Assembly (NCBI GenBank): GCA_964249755.1
Contig: CAXUDB010000005.1
Span: forward strand, 1 to 64,000
Source: Ilyomonas sp964249755
GTDB lineage: Bacteria; Bacteroidota; Bacteroidia; Chitinophagales; Chitinophagaceae
Length of the DNA: 64,000 nucleotides
Reading direction: 5' to 3'
Positions 51,946 through 62,244 of this stretch are shown here, one piece after another. A program made the translations under genes and the position numbers. Each line of letters starts with the position of its first letter. Positions within the stretch are counted from its first letter, which is position 1. Below the pieces are notes generated by a model, which ran no database searches, was not told where the DNA came from, and saw nothing but the letters and a program-made list of their open reading frames with translations.

Positions 51946-52674
51946 GCTTGAGAGTACCAACAGCCATTTGGGCTTCCGCCGTTCTCACTCCATTCAATTC
52001 TGCTTGTCTGGCTGTTTGCCTTACCCTATGGATTCTTTAGTACCATTCACGGCAAGGTTCTTCCTTCTTAATATCTTATCTCTTAATTTCTGGCTATTCC
52101 TCGCGCCATACGGAGGGGTAGACAGGCTACATCTCGTAAAAAACCGTATTTCAATCTAGTTTTGCTAAACAGCTTTCTTAAAATCTCAACTGAACACTTT
52201 ACCTTGGCAAATGCCTTCCTGAGATTCTCAACTAGGCATTTCTCCAACTAAAGTAGCTTCAAGAGAGTCTGTTATTTTCACTTTACAGGTAAATACTTTT
52301 GTTAGTGCCTCCGGTTCCCAGCTGGTCATTAAAATTAACTTCTTCAAATGAGTCTGGTTACACTTTACTTAAAGAAATACTTCAGTTATTTTGGAAGCAC
52401 AACAAAGCAAATAGATGCCCATGCCATACCGGAATGATTACCTTTTTTACACACTTTATTTACCTGTATCACGCCAGTTCTTTTCACATTCTTTAGTATT
52501 CTCACTATGGTAAATGCTCTACATTTGCCACCTTTCATATTTATATGAACCGGTTTACTGTATTCCTGTTTTTTATAAAAAGACAATAACGGATAAAGCA
52601 ACAAAATAACTAACATCGTAATTATTATCGGTAGCAAGCATAAATACAAAGCTTCCGGCTATTATTTTACCCGT
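51946..52674. other. Long non-coding region before the polysaccharide locus
   Basis: 729 bp without a credible gene. Candidate frames (51920-52159 plus, 52386-52649 minus) have no supporting feature. The region should hold the promoter of the polysaccharide operon and could carry a long leader. I see no strong terminator or perfect inverted repeat in it. Confidence 0.5.
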
Positions 52675-55116
52675 ATGAAAATAAAACTTGTATTCCTTTT
52701 TCTCTTCCTCACCTGCTTCTGCTTCATCACCTATTCACAAAATTTACCGGCCAACTTTTCCAATCTCACATCTGCCTCTATCAATGATACGCAGCTCTCT
52801 ACACTGATGCAGCGCATGTCGGCAGCTGGCTATAAGCCGGAGCAGTTTTTCGAGCTGGCAGTTGCGCGTGGCATGAATACAACAGAAGCCAGAACTGTGC
52901 AGGATAGAATCAATAAACTTATTTCACCTTTATCGTCCGGCGGGTTTAATGGCAGCAACCGATACGACAGCACCGGTGGCAATGAAGCGATACGAATGCT
53001 GAATGGCGACACCTCCTTTTTGCTGCCACGCAACCGGGATACTGCCACTGGTCCACAACTTTATGGCGCAGATATCTTCAGCAACAGCAATCTTACATTC
53101 GAGCCTAATCTTCGCATTGCCACACCGGTTAATTACATCATTGGTCCTGATGATGAAATTGTTGTTATTATCTCCGGTTACCAAGAATATAACAACCGCT
53201 TTAAGGTAAACCCGGAAGGCTTTATTACGATACCGAATGTGGGCGTTGTATATGTAGCCGGACTTACATTCGAGCAGGCTTCTCAAAGAATTAAAGAGAA
53301 GCTAACAGCAAATGGCTACTCCAATATCCGCACAGGTCTTACAAGAGTAAATATCACGTTGGGTAATATTCGGAGCATTAAAGTGACGCTATTAGGTGAG
53401 GTAAAAAAACCTGGAACTTATACGTTACCTTCTTTGGCCACTGTGTTCAATGCCTTATATGCCTCGGGCGGACCTAGTGCGCGTGGTTCTTTCCGCAATA
53501 TAGAAGTGATCCGTGGCAACAAAGTGGTAGACACCTTAGACATTTATGATTTTTTAAACCACGGCGATCTACGCAGCAACATCTTGTTGGCAGATCAGGA
53601 TATCATCCGCATTCCTATTTACAGCAAACGTGTAACCTTACGAGGCGCTTTCAAACGCACAGGCATTTTTGAAGTAGCCAACAAAGAAACACTTCAGGAT
53701 GTAATTGATTTTGCCGGCGGCTTTACCGATGAGGCAGCCACTGATTATATTTCGGCCATACAACTTACCAGCACCCAGCGTCGCGTGGCCGATATACCGG
53801 AGAGCCAGTTTGCCACGTTTGTGCCACGCAATGCCGATCAGTATACGGTGAACACTATATTGAACCGTTATGAAAACCGTGTACAAATTAGCGGGGCTGT
53901 GTTCTCGCCGGGTACTTTTGCCTGGCACGAAGGCATGAACATCAGCGAGCTGCTGCAAAAGGCAAAGGGTGTGAGAGAAGAAGCTTACTTAGCTCAAGGC
54001 TACATCAGGCGGCTTCGCCGCGATAACACGCCATCTGCCATTGACTTCAATGTTGGTGATGCGGCAGCAGGCAAATCGAATATCATTTTGCAACGTGAAG
54101 ACTCGGTGGTTATCTTATCAAATTTCGATTTGCGGCAGCAGTTTAATGTATATGTGGATGGCGCCGTAGCTAAGCCAGACAGCATTCCATACGTTGAAAA
54201 CCTCACCCTGCAAAGTGCCATCCTGCAGGCAGGCGGCCTCACATTGGCAGCCAGCGATAGAATAGAGATTTCTCGGCGTACTAAGAATGGTAATCCGCTG
54301 GATACAGGTGCTGCCATTTCTCAGATTATTGAGGTACAATACGACTCTGCTTTTTTCAGCAATGGAAACAGCATACAATTAGAACCATATGACCGCATAC
54401 TGGTAAAGACCAATCCCTCTTTTATATTGCAGCAGCAGGTTGTTGTAAATGGCGAGGTATTATATCCTGGCAGTTACACCTTACAGACGCGCACTGAAAC
54501 TGCCTCATCGCTTATTACGCGCAGTGGTGGCTTGCTGCCTACTGCCAATGCTGGCTCGGCTTACATTCTGAGGCTGCGAGACAATGCAACAGAAATAGAA
54601 AGAAGGCGACATTTGGAAGCCATCACCAGCAACGATAAAGAGGTTTACATTACCAACGATATGCTTAGCGCGTATGATAAGCTGATATTAGATTTAAATG
54701 ACATTAAAGTTCATCCTAATTCTGTTCAGGATGCGGTACTAAAGCCGGGTGATGTATTGTTAATTAACCAGCTTAATAACAATGTAAAAGTGAGCGGGCA
54801 GGTGTATAATCCTTCTATTTCTGTGTATGAACCGGGAAAATCGGTATTATACTACATTAACCGCGCGGGTGGATATGCACCTTTCAGTAAACGAAAAAAT
54901 ACACTGGTGCTGTATCCAAACGGCGAGGCAAAAACCATCAAGCGATTCCTGTTCTTCCGTAGCTTGCCCGAAATAGAGCCCGGATCTGAAGTAGTGGTGC
55001 CAAAAGAACAAAACAGAGAAGGGCATCGGTTATCAACATCTGAAATAGTCGCTATTACGGGCAGCGTGGCGTCGCTGGCAGCCGTAGTGATAGCTTTGCT
55101 TAATTTCACAAAATGA
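52675..55116 (+). CDS. Polysaccharide export outer membrane protein with multiple SLBB domains
   Basis: 813 aa, Wza-class export protein. Signal peptide 1-21. A Poly_export domain lies at about 155-230 (NYIIGPDDEIVVIISGYQEY and PEGFITIPNVG). It is followed by about six SLBB units, each opening with a G-x-V-x-x-P-G/S-type strand: near 240 (LLGEVKKPGTYTL), 322, 402, 498, 590 and 704 (VSGQVYNPSISVYEPG). A C-terminal membrane helix (about 790-810) would form the outer-membrane pore. It is the first gene of the locus and longer than E. coli Wza, in line with Bacteroidota relatives. Confidence 0.9.
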   Translation: MKIKLVFLFLFLTCFCFITYSQNLPANFSNLTSASINDTQLSTLMQRMSAAGYKPEQFFELAVARGMNTTEARTVQDRINKLISPLSSGGFNGSNRYDSTGGNEAIRMLNGDTSFLLPRNRDTATGPQLYGADIFSNSNLTFEPNLRIATPVNYIIGPDDEIVVIISGYQEYNNRFKVNPEGFITIPNVGVVYVAGLTFEQASQRIKEKLTANGYSNIRTGLTRVNITLGNIRSIKVTLLGEVKKPGTYTLPSLATVFNALYASGGPSARGSFRNIEVIRGNKVVDTLDIYDFLNHGDLRSNILLADQDIIRIPIYSKRVTLRGAFKRTGIFEVANKETLQDVIDFAGGFTDEAATDYISAIQLTSTQRRVADIPESQFATFVPRNADQYTVNTILNRYENRVQISGAVFSPGTFAWHEGMNISELLQKAKGVREEAYLAQGYIRRLRRDNTPSAIDFNVGDAAAGKSNIILQREDSVVILSNFDLRQQFNVYVDGAVAKPDSIPYVENLTLQSAILQAGGLTLAASDRIEISRRTKNGNPLDTGAAISQIIEVQYDSAFFSNGNSIQLEPYDRILVKTNPSFILQQQVVVNGEVLYPGSYTLQTRTETASSLITRSGGLLPTANAGSAYILRLRDNATEIERRRHLEAITSNDKEVYITNDMLSAYDKLILDLNDIKVHPNSVQDAVLKPGDVLLINQLNNNVKVSGQVYNPSISVYEPGKSVLYYINRAGGYAPFSKRKNTLVLYPNGEAKTIKRFLFFRSLPEIEPGSEVVVPKEQNREGHRLSTSEIVAITGSVASLAAVVIALLNFTK

Positions 55117-55180
55117 TATAACCGCATACAAAGTGGCAATGAGATTAAAATATAGTTGTTGAAAGTTATATTCTGCTTAT

Positions 55181-56227
55181 ATGGATAACCCGGTATTTGA
55201 TTATTTCCTGTTTATAAAAAAAAGATTTAAGTGGCTCATCATTATACCCGTCTTGTGTGGACTACTGGGTATTTTGTATGCATCATTACAGGATCATAAA
55301 TACGAAGCAGACCTAACTTTTGTATCTAACAATGATAACAACAGCAGTCCGTATTCCTTCCTGATGCAGCAGGTGGGCATAGATATGAATGATGCTAACA
55401 ACGCATTCGAAGGCGACAATTTGGTTGAGTTTTTAAAAACGAGATCTTTAGTTGAGCAGACTCTGCTAACTCCTATTACAATAAATAATAAGCGGCAGTT
55501 GTTGGTAGATTATTATGCTGATGTATATAAGCTGAGAGAGAAATGGAATGCTTCTGATGCCGGATTGAAGAGCATCCAGTTTTATCCAGACAGACAGAAA
55601 TATACCCTTCTGCAGGACAGCGCACTGAAGCTGATTTATCAGGACGTTTCTTCTGATCTTTCAGTAAGCAAGCCCGATAAAAAACTATCTATTGTAAGCA
55701 TAAGCTATATAAGCAAAGATGCCAGCCTGGCTAAATGTATGGTGGAAACACTGGTAGATAATGCAACTACGCTATATATTAAAAGCAAGATATCCAGACT
55801 ACAGGAAAACGTAAACATTTTGCAGTACAAGGTAGATTCGATAAATGGCAGAGTGAGTGGTAATTTATCTGACATCGCTACAACTCAGGATATTAATGTC
55901 AACCCAGTGAGGAAGACTTCTCAGATACCAATTCAACGACAACAAATTAATTTACAGGTTAACAATGCCGTACTGGCCGAACTGATAAAAAACTTAGAAC
56001 TTGCCAAAGTACAGCTGAATAAACAGACGCCCTTCATACAGGTGTTAGACCGACCTATACTGCCATTGGACGACAAGAAATCCGGCCGGTTATTAAGCGG
56101 CATTATTGGAGGGTTTATTGGCGGCTTTTTAACTATAGTGTGGCTTGTGGGGCAGATACAATTTATAAAGCTTAAAAAAAATCTGCTGAGTCAGTCACGT
56201 ATGTCAGCTCAAGCCCAAAGCGTTTAA
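55181..56227 (+). CDS. Wzz-like chain-length determinant protein
   Basis: 348 aa with two membrane helices (about 16-33 and 301-320) bracketing a large periplasmic coiled-coil region, the layout of Wzz/PCP proteins. The N-terminal FLFIKKRFKWLIIIP and the PILPLDDKKSGRL Pro-rich segment before the second helix fit the family. There is no fused tyrosine-kinase domain, and no separate Wzc kinase is present in the window. It sets polymer length in Wzy-dependent synthesis. Starts 64 bp after the export gene. Confidence 0.8.
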   Translation: MDNPVFDYFLFIKKRFKWLIIIPVLCGLLGILYASLQDHKYEADLTFVSNNDNNSSPYSFLMQQVGIDMNDANNAFEGDNLVEFLKTRSLVEQTLLTPITINNKRQLLVDYYADVYKLREKWNASDAGLKSIQFYPDRQKYTLLQDSALKLIYQDVSSDLSVSKPDKKLSIVSISYISKDASLAKCMVETLVDNATTLYIKSKISRLQENVNILQYKVDSINGRVSGNLSDIATTQDINVNPVRKTSQIPIQRQQINLQVNNAVLAELIKNLELAKVQLNKQTPFIQVLDRPILPLDDKKSGRLLSGIIGGFIGGFLTIVWLVGQIQFIKLKKNLLSQSRMSAQAQSV

Positions 56228-56337
56228 GCGCTTTAACGATATACTGCCATGCGAAGCGGTACTAATGCAGGAATCGGGCAGAATACTGGTTCAGCAGCTT
56301 TATAAAAACATGATCACAAAGCAGCAGAATTACTAAC

Positions 56338-57801
56338 ATGAGTACATCTGTAAAAGGCAATTTTATTTACAACCTGGTGCTCACCATTGGCCAACTGCTG
56401 ATTCCGCTTGTATCTTTCCCCTATCTCACCCGAATTCTGAGACCGGATGGCATCGGGCTTGTTTCTTTTGTAGATAGCATTGTTATGTACCTGGTTTTTG
56501 TTGCATCGCTCGGCATACCCATTTATGGTGTGAGAGAAATAGCCAAATGCAATACAAAAGAAGAAAGAAGCCGTCTTTTTTCTGAAATTTTCTTCCTGCA
56601 TATTATCGCTATTTTGTTTGGACTGATTGCTTACGGCATCATTGTTCTGTCGTTTGCCAAGACGCGAGCACACCTTTCTTTTTTTGCTTTGGGTATTATT
56701 AGTTATATAGCCGGTAATCTTACATTCGAGTGGTTTTTTCAGGGTTCAGAAAATTACAAGTTTGTTACCATTCGTACCCTGCTGGTAAAGGTGGCTGTAT
56801 TAATTGCCGTCTTCGCACTAATCACTGATTCAGATGATTTGCTGTTGTATTACGCATTAATAAATGCTGGTTTAATTATAAACATTATCATTAATACGCT
56901 GTATTTAAGAAAACAGGTGGCTGTATTTCGCCCTGCGATACCGTCTTTAAGAAAACATATCCGTCCTATTTTCAGTTTGTTTATTACCCGGTTCGCCATC
57001 AGCATTTATGTAGTGCTTTTAAATGCGTTGATTGGATTTTTGTCAACCAACAAAGCAGTTGGGTACTTTTCAGCAGCTTATAAAGTATATTTCGTATCGC
57101 TTACGCTGGTTATTGCATACAATACGGTCATCATCCCCAAAATGACCCAAAGCTATGCGCAAGGCGATGAAACGGCCATGAACGGTTATGTGAACAGCGC
57201 GTACGATTTTATTATTGATTTTGCAGTTCCGCTGTCTGTCTTTATTATTATAAATGCTTATTCTATAGTACATGTTATAGCTGGTAATGAGTATGACCGC
57301 GCAGTGACAGATCTACAAATACTATCGCCTTTAATCTTTGTTATTGGCTTCGCAAATATTTTTGCTATGAATATTCTTACACCCATGGGCAATGATAAGT
57401 ATTTTTTGTATGCTGTCGTATCTGGTATGTTTTTCAGCCTTATTATCAATATTCCGCTCATTATTTATCAAAGCGATTTAGGAGCTTCCATCGGTCTACT
57501 TCTTACGGAATTATTAATTTGCTCCATCTTAGCTTACTATGTAAAGAAAATATGGCGGCTTACCCTGAATGTAAAGCGGTTATTATATTGCCTCGTGCTG
57601 TTGCTGCCGCTTTATTTTATCCATTCTTTTTTGCAGCCTTATATTCCGAACTTTATATTTAGCCTTATTATCAACGGCGCGGTCTGCGCTCTTTACTGGC
57701 TGCTTTTACAAGCTTTTATTTTTAAGAATATACAGTATTTTGATTGGATAAAACGAGAAGCTTTTAAGATAGCAGGCATAAAATCCACCAAATCATTTTG
57801 A
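56338..57801 (+). CDS. Wzx-type polysaccharide flippase
   Basis: 487 aa with 12-14 membrane helices. The start KGNFIYNLVLTIGQLLIPLVSFPYLTRIL is the typical beginning of the MOP-superfamily oligosaccharide flippase (polysaccharide_synt) family. It moves undecaprenyl-linked repeat units across the inner membrane. Its stop overlaps the TTG start of the next gene by 3 bases, indicating translational coupling. Confidence 0.9.
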   Translation: MSTSVKGNFIYNLVLTIGQLLIPLVSFPYLTRILRPDGIGLVSFVDSIVMYLVFVASLGIPIYGVREIAKCNTKEERSRLFSEIFFLHIIAILFGLIAYGIIVLSFAKTRAHLSFFALGIISYIAGNLTFEWFFQGSENYKFVTIRTLLVKVAVLIAVFALITDSDDLLLYYALINAGLIINIIINTLYLRKQVAVFRPAIPSLRKHIRPIFSLFITRFAISIYVVLLNALIGFLSTNKAVGYFSAAYKVYFVSLTLVIAYNTVIIPKMTQSYAQGDETAMNGYVNSAYDFIIDFAVPLSVFIIINAYSIVHVIAGNEYDRAVTDLQILSPLIFVIGFANIFAMNILTPMGNDKYFLYAVVSGMFFSLIINIPLIIYQSDLGASIGLLLTELLICSILAYYVKKIWRLTLNVKRLLYCLVLLLPLYFIHSFLQPYIPNFIFSLIINGAVCALYWLLLQAFIFKNIQYFDWIKREAFKIAGIKSTKSF

Positions 57802-58565
57802 AGCAAATAAAAATATCAATAGCTACGGTAGTGTACAATGGCGGCAGTACGTTGTCCCAAGCAATAGAAAGCGTAATCAACCAGCGGTATAGCGATATTG
57901 AATACCTGATTATAGATGGCGCTTCAAAAGACAATACACTAAACATTGCAGAGTACTACGCAAGTCAGTACGATTTCATTAAAATAAAATCGGAGCCGGA
58001 TGCAGGTATCTACGATGCGATGAACAAAGCACAGCGCTTCGCGACTGGCGATTTCCTGATTTTTTTAGGCAGCGATGACATATTTTATAATGAGAATGTA
58101 ATAGATGATTTTGCAAAAAGTGTAACAGATGTAAGTAGTGTATATTATGGCGATGTGATTGCTAAAATAACGAACGAACAATGGTATGGTACTTTTTCTA
58201 CCGAAAAAATAATCATGCAAAATATTTCTCACCAAGCTATTTTTTACCCTAAAAACATCTATAAGCAATTTACTTATAATCTGAGGTATAAATTATTTGC
58301 TGATTGGGATTATAATTTACGGGTATGGTCGCGGTATGGTCCGTTCAGCAGGATAGAACTTATCGTTGCGGTGTATGCACAAAATGGCGCCAGCAGCAAT
58401 TATAATTATGATCCTGTGTTCCTGGCTGATAGGGCAAGATTGGTCACGCAATATTTTGGAAGTAAATATGGCTGGCTGGTAGAAATGCAAAAAATGAAGC
58501 AGCGGCTAATCGGCAAAACTGATTTGCGTAAAATAAAAGGATATATTTTTCCAAAATTGAAATAG
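57798..58565 (+). CDS. Family 2 glycosyltransferase
   Basis: 255 aa. Start TTG in a TTGA overlap with the flippase stop; no other suitable start exists before the catalytic core. The GT-A fold is clear: ISIATVVYNGGSTLSQAIES, IIDGASKDNT, then the donor-binding Asp segment FLIFLGSDDIFY. It adds a sugar to the lipid-linked repeat unit in the cytoplasm. The pattern with PDAGIYDAMNKA is common in GT2 enzymes of capsule and O-antigen loci; donor and acceptor are unknown. Confidence 0.88.
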   Translation: MKQIKISIATVVYNGGSTLSQAIESVINQRYSDIEYLIIDGASKDNTLNIAEYYASQYDFIKIKSEPDAGIYDAMNKAQRFATGDFLIFLGSDDIFYNENVIDDFAKSVTDVSSVYYGDVIAKITNEQWYGTFSTEKIIMQNISHQAIFYPKNIYKQFTYNLRYKLFADWDYNLRVWSRYGPFSRIELIVAVYAQNGASSNYNYDPVFLADRARLVTQYFGSKYGWLVEMQKMKQRLIGKTDLRKIKGYIFPKLK

Positions 58566-58567
58566 AC

Positions 58568-59950
58568 ATGGATTTTGCAGATTTTGCATTCACGGTATTG
58601 AATAATGAAGTATTGTTTGCTTTACTGTTCCTCGTATTTGCAATATTCTATTATTTCACCTTTTACCGCAGGCTATCATTCAATGTCTTCGATGCATTTA
58701 CAGTTGAAATGATCAGCAGCGCAGGCGCCGCACTGAGCGTGTATATCATATTTGTATATGGCTCGCCGGATAAGAAATATTTGTTCTCATTTCTTACCTG
58801 CGAGATTGCTTTGTATACTGCAATATTTTTAGTAAAATGGATTGCTACTACTTACGCCTCCCCGGCGCCTCTCATCGGTAGTGTCGGACTAACACTGACA
58901 GAAGCAAAAAGAGATTATTTGCGCGTTTTCTTTTTTCTTGTTTCCTTTTCGTTTGTCGTTTTACAACTGGTATCTTTTAAACTGGTTGGTCTCATTTTGT
59001 TCTCAACCGAAGAAGGCGTAACTCACGTAAACGCGTACGACAGTTATGGTCCATTGTTTATCATTTTATTCGTGATGAACCCATTGTTTCTTGTTTGCCT
59101 GTTTATGAAAAGAAAGATATTCAAACAGTTCTCTTTGTTTGATTATGGCTGTATGGCGGTAGCGTTGTTTAGTATGTTTACTTCTGGCTCAAAAGCCTCT
59201 TTTGTAACTTTTTTTACAGCTTTTGCAGTGGTAGATTATAAATGGGCGAAATTAGAAAACAAGCCGAAAGCAAAGATCCCGAATGTTTTCCTCATCCTGT
59301 TTTTTGTTTCTATTATTGCAATTCTTTCATTTGGCAACATCACAACGCTTAATGATGATTCGGCAATAAGCAAACTGTTTCAGCGTATTGCCCTGAGCGG
59401 CGATTGCTTTGTAATTGGCTATGATGATTCAGCGCTTCGCTTTGTTCGGAACGGACCTGGGAAAACCGCTTTTGGGTATATTTTTTACCCGATGTTTGGT
59501 AAGTTTGTCAAACATTTTACCAGCACGCCAATCACACCATCTATTGTAGGCTCCGACTTGTACTATTATGCATTTGGCATAGACGATGCCGGGTCGAATG
59601 GCAGACATAATATCCTGAGCGTTATCTTCTGGGGACCTTACTGGGGCTGGCTGTTATCATTTCTTATTGGTAGCTTCATCGGTTATATTAGGTTTTACCT
59701 ATTTGAAAAAGTAGGCTATAAAAATTTGTTATATCTCGTTTTTGTTTGCGCGCTCACTACCATTGTACCTACCTGCATTACCGATATCTATCTGTTCAAC
59801 TCGATGCTGTTTATGCTCATTACGCTCTTTGTTGTTTTTGTTATTATGACTGTTGTTGTGTATGAAGTAAGTAATATCGCAAAGGCAGTGATATTGCATT
59901 ACTTAATGTCTGCGCAGTTAAAAAAAGACACTGTAATTGAAAGAGGCTAA
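58568..59950 (+). CDS. Wzy-like polysaccharide polymerase
   Basis: 460 aa, about eleven membrane helices, starting 2 bp after the glycosyltransferase stop. No strong sequence motif is seen, as usual for Wzy proteins. A large loop with GPGKTAFGYIFYPMF and TPSIVGSDLYYYAFGIDDAGSNGRHN lies at about 300-350, the kind of periplasmic loop seen in polymerases. Its position between flippase and glycosyltransferases supports a role joining repeat units. It could also be a ligase-type O-antigen protein. Confidence 0.7.
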   Translation: MDFADFAFTVLNNEVLFALLFLVFAIFYYFTFYRRLSFNVFDAFTVEMISSAGAALSVYIIFVYGSPDKKYLFSFLTCEIALYTAIFLVKWIATTYASPAPLIGSVGLTLTEAKRDYLRVFFFLVSFSFVVLQLVSFKLVGLILFSTEEGVTHVNAYDSYGPLFIILFVMNPLFLVCLFMKRKIFKQFSLFDYGCMAVALFSMFTSGSKASFVTFFTAFAVVDYKWAKLENKPKAKIPNVFLILFFVSIIAILSFGNITTLNDDSAISKLFQRIALSGDCFVIGYDDSALRFVRNGPGKTAFGYIFYPMFGKFVKHFTSTPITPSIVGSDLYYYAFGIDDAGSNGRHNILSVIFWGPYWGWLLSFLIGSFIGYIRFYLFEKVGYKNLLYLVFVCALTTIVPTCITDIYLFNSMLFMLITLFVVFVIMTVVVYEVSNIAKAVILHYLMSAQLKKDTVIERG

Positions 59951-59957
59951 ACATTTA

Positions 59958-60914
59958 ATGAGTGAAACAATTACCATACTGATGGCAACTTACAACGGTG
60001 AAAAATATGTAAGCCACCAGTTGGATAGTATCATCGGACAGACTTATACAAACTGGCAATTGCTTATCCGCGATGATGGTTCGAAGGATGAGACGATGAC
60101 AATCATTGAACACTATAAAAAACAACATCCTGATAAAATAAAGCTGGTCGAAAACGGAGGAAGCAATGTTGGCAGTTTACTCAATTTCGCCAAGCTTTTA
60201 CAGTCTGCAGCAAACTCACAATACATCATGTTTTGCGATCAGGATGATGAATGGAAACAGGATAAGATTGAAATCACTTTTTTGAAAATGAAAGAATTGG
60301 AAAGCCAGAATGACATTCAATATCCAACCTTGATTTTTACCAACTTTCAATATGTGGATGACAACATGAATATCATTGCATCAAAAAAAGATTTTGAAAT
60401 TAATCGCATTAAAAAATTTGGTTTTCCTCAATTGCTTGCACAGAACCCAGTGTATGGTTGCACAACAATGATGAACAGAGCATTGGCAGATAAAGTTGGT
60501 GTGATACCGCCACAGGCAGATTTTCACGACCACTGGATTGCATTGGTTGCGGCTGCGTTTGGAAGAACATATTACATGAAAGAAAAAACGGTTTTATATC
60601 GTCAGCATGAAAGTAACGTATCCGGCAATTGGGATAATGATTCTTTTACTAAAAGAATACAACGGATTGTAGTCAATCAAAAGAATGTAGCGGAAGCAAA
60701 AGCGAAGTACATCATGCTGCTCACTTTCAAAAAAATATATGGGGATGAGTTATGTCAACAATATAAAAATATATTGACAGATTTTCTTTGTTTTTATAAT
60801 AAGAAGAACCCATTGTGTATGATCAGAAGCATCAGGAACAGAGTCAGAAGTCAGACGCTTGTCCAGTCCTTCTTACTTTATATAACCATTCTTTTTACCA
60901 GATCTTCATCTTAG
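59958..60914 (+). CDS. Family 2 glycosyltransferase (rhamnosyltransferase-like)
   Basis: 318 aa from ATG 59958 (a TTG at 59937 overlaps the previous gene). GT-A motifs: ITILMATYNGEKYVSHQLDS, IRDDGSKDET, SNVGSLLNFAKLL and the donor-site CDQDDEWKQDKI. The DQDDxW form is frequent in rhamnosyltransferase-type GT2 enzymes, but the sugar is not determinable here. Starts 7 bp after the polymerase gene. Confidence 0.88.
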   Translation: MSETITILMATYNGEKYVSHQLDSIIGQTYTNWQLLIRDDGSKDETMTIIEHYKKQHPDKIKLVENGGSNVGSLLNFAKLLQSAANSQYIMFCDQDDEWKQDKIEITFLKMKELESQNDIQYPTLIFTNFQYVDDNMNIIASKKDFEINRIKKFGFPQLLAQNPVYGCTTMMNRALADKVGVIPPQADFHDHWIALVAAAFGRTYYMKEKTVLYRQHESNVSGNWDNDSFTKRIQRIVVNQKNVAEAKAKYIMLLTFKKIYGDELCQQYKNILTDFLCFYNKKNPLCMIRSIRNRVRSQTLVQSFLLYITILFTRSSS

Positions 60915-60965
60915 TTCCGCCCTATTTTCGCAAACTTTAAAACGTAAAATCAACAGTCTGGGTAA

Positions 60966-62075
60966 ATGAAAGTATTATTGAACGGCTCTATGTATAGCAG
61001 GAAGACAGCTGGTGTCGGCATCTGGATTAAAGAAGGCTATAAAAGACTGGCAGAGCAGAACCTGATTGATGCAGATTTAGTAATGTATGCCTATTCTTCG
61101 GAAGGCTTAACGGACAAAGGCAACGTGAAACTAATCAGGCTGCCGGGCTTGCTGGAAGCAACTTTCAGGAAATCATTATCATTACACCGTATCATTTGGA
61201 ATGTATTTTTTCTTCCCCGTATTGCTCGAAAGTATGACCTTGTTTTTTCTTTTTCCAGCCACGGTAGTCCGTTTGTTAAGAACCAGATTATTACTATACA
61301 CGACCTCATTTGTATGGCGTTTCCGAAGCAGCATAAAACCCAGTATTATTACTTCAGATACCTAATGCCATCTATCGTAAAATCGTGTAAAAAGATTGTA
61401 ACGGTATCAGAATATACAAAGGGCGAAGTAGTGAAGTATTACAACGTTTCGCCTGAAAAAATACAGGTCATCAACAGTGCTGCCGACCACATCAAAAAAG
61501 TAGAAGCCTTTGATATTCCTGATAAAGAAAGACCAATTGTTGAGTGGCTGGCAAAGGAAAAATTCTTTCTTACTGTAGGCGCTTCTTATGAGCACAAAAA
61601 CATAGAACGGTTGATTGCCGCAATGAAAGATCTGAACAATAATAGCAAATTAATTATCGTTGGCTCCGGCAATGTATATTACAATGCAATGAAAAAAAAA
61701 TACGCAGACGAGCAAATTCATTTCCTCGAATACGTGAGCCTGCCTTTGCTTGGCTATTTATATGCGCATTGCCTTGCCAATGTATATGTGAGTTTATATG
61801 AAGGCATGGGCTTGCCCCCTTACGAAGCCGCCGTATATAACACCGTAACCATTGCTTCAAACGTTACGGCTATACCTGAGATTTACGGCGATGCAGTGTA
61901 TTATGTAAACCCGGAGAATGTTGATGAAATACACAATGCTTTAGCCTCGTTCAGCAACAATGAAATTGATAAAGAACAATACAGGAGTAAATTTCCTTAC
62001 CTGCTTCAAAAATATACCTGGACAAATATGGCGACTAAACTGTCAGCTTTGATAAATAGCTCAGTCAATGCATGA
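60966..62075 (+). CDS. Family 4 glycosyltransferase
   Basis: 369 aa, GT-B fold. The N-terminal MKVLLNGSMYSRKTAGVGIW and the C-terminal nucleotide-sugar site EGMGLPPYEAAVYNTVTIAS, with its E-x7-E pattern, followed by IPEIYGDAVYYVNPENVDEI, are diagnostic of GT4. A mannosyl- or related transferase is likely. It ends the first block of the locus; the next genes have their own promoter candidate. Confidence 0.9.
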   Translation: MKVLLNGSMYSRKTAGVGIWIKEGYKRLAEQNLIDADLVMYAYSSEGLTDKGNVKLIRLPGLLEATFRKSLSLHRIIWNVFFLPRIARKYDLVFSFSSHGSPFVKNQIITIHDLICMAFPKQHKTQYYYFRYLMPSIVKSCKKIVTVSEYTKGEVVKYYNVSPEKIQVINSAADHIKKVEAFDIPDKERPIVEWLAKEKFFLTVGASYEHKNIERLIAAMKDLNNNSKLIIVGSGNVYYNAMKKKYADEQIHFLEYVSLPLLGYLYAHCLANVYVSLYEGMGLPPYEAAVYNTVTIASNVTAIPEIYGDAVYYVNPENVDEIHNALASFSNNEIDKEQYRSKFPYLLQKYTWTNMATKLSALINSSVNA

Positions 62076-62214
62076 TAAAAACGATAAGAACAAATCATCA
62101 GATAGTAGGTAAAATAGTACAACCACAATTGGTTCTATGTATCAGCAATTATAAATGTGATGAAGTGGATAATACAACGTATTAGCAAATCTCCTGCTGC
62201 TATCTTCATTTACT

Positions 62215-62222
62215 TACATTTG
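62215..62222 (+). promoter_or_regulatory. Candidate -7 box (TACATTTG) for hddA-hddC
   Basis: Exact TAnnTTTG match, 22 bp before the hddA ATG, in a 169-bp gap within the locus. Confidence 0.45.
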
Positions 62223-62244
62223 CCCGCTCAATTTTATTGCACGT

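Noticed and set aside
52629..52640. CGGTAGC-like sequence near the export gene start, reminiscent of an ops/JUMPstart element
   Set aside because: Only about seven bases match and no RfaH/UpxY-like gene is present; likely chance.
52386..52649. 87-codon minus-strand frame before the polysaccharide locus
   Set aside because: One hydrophobic stretch only, no family, low-complexity AT-rich source; no supporting context.
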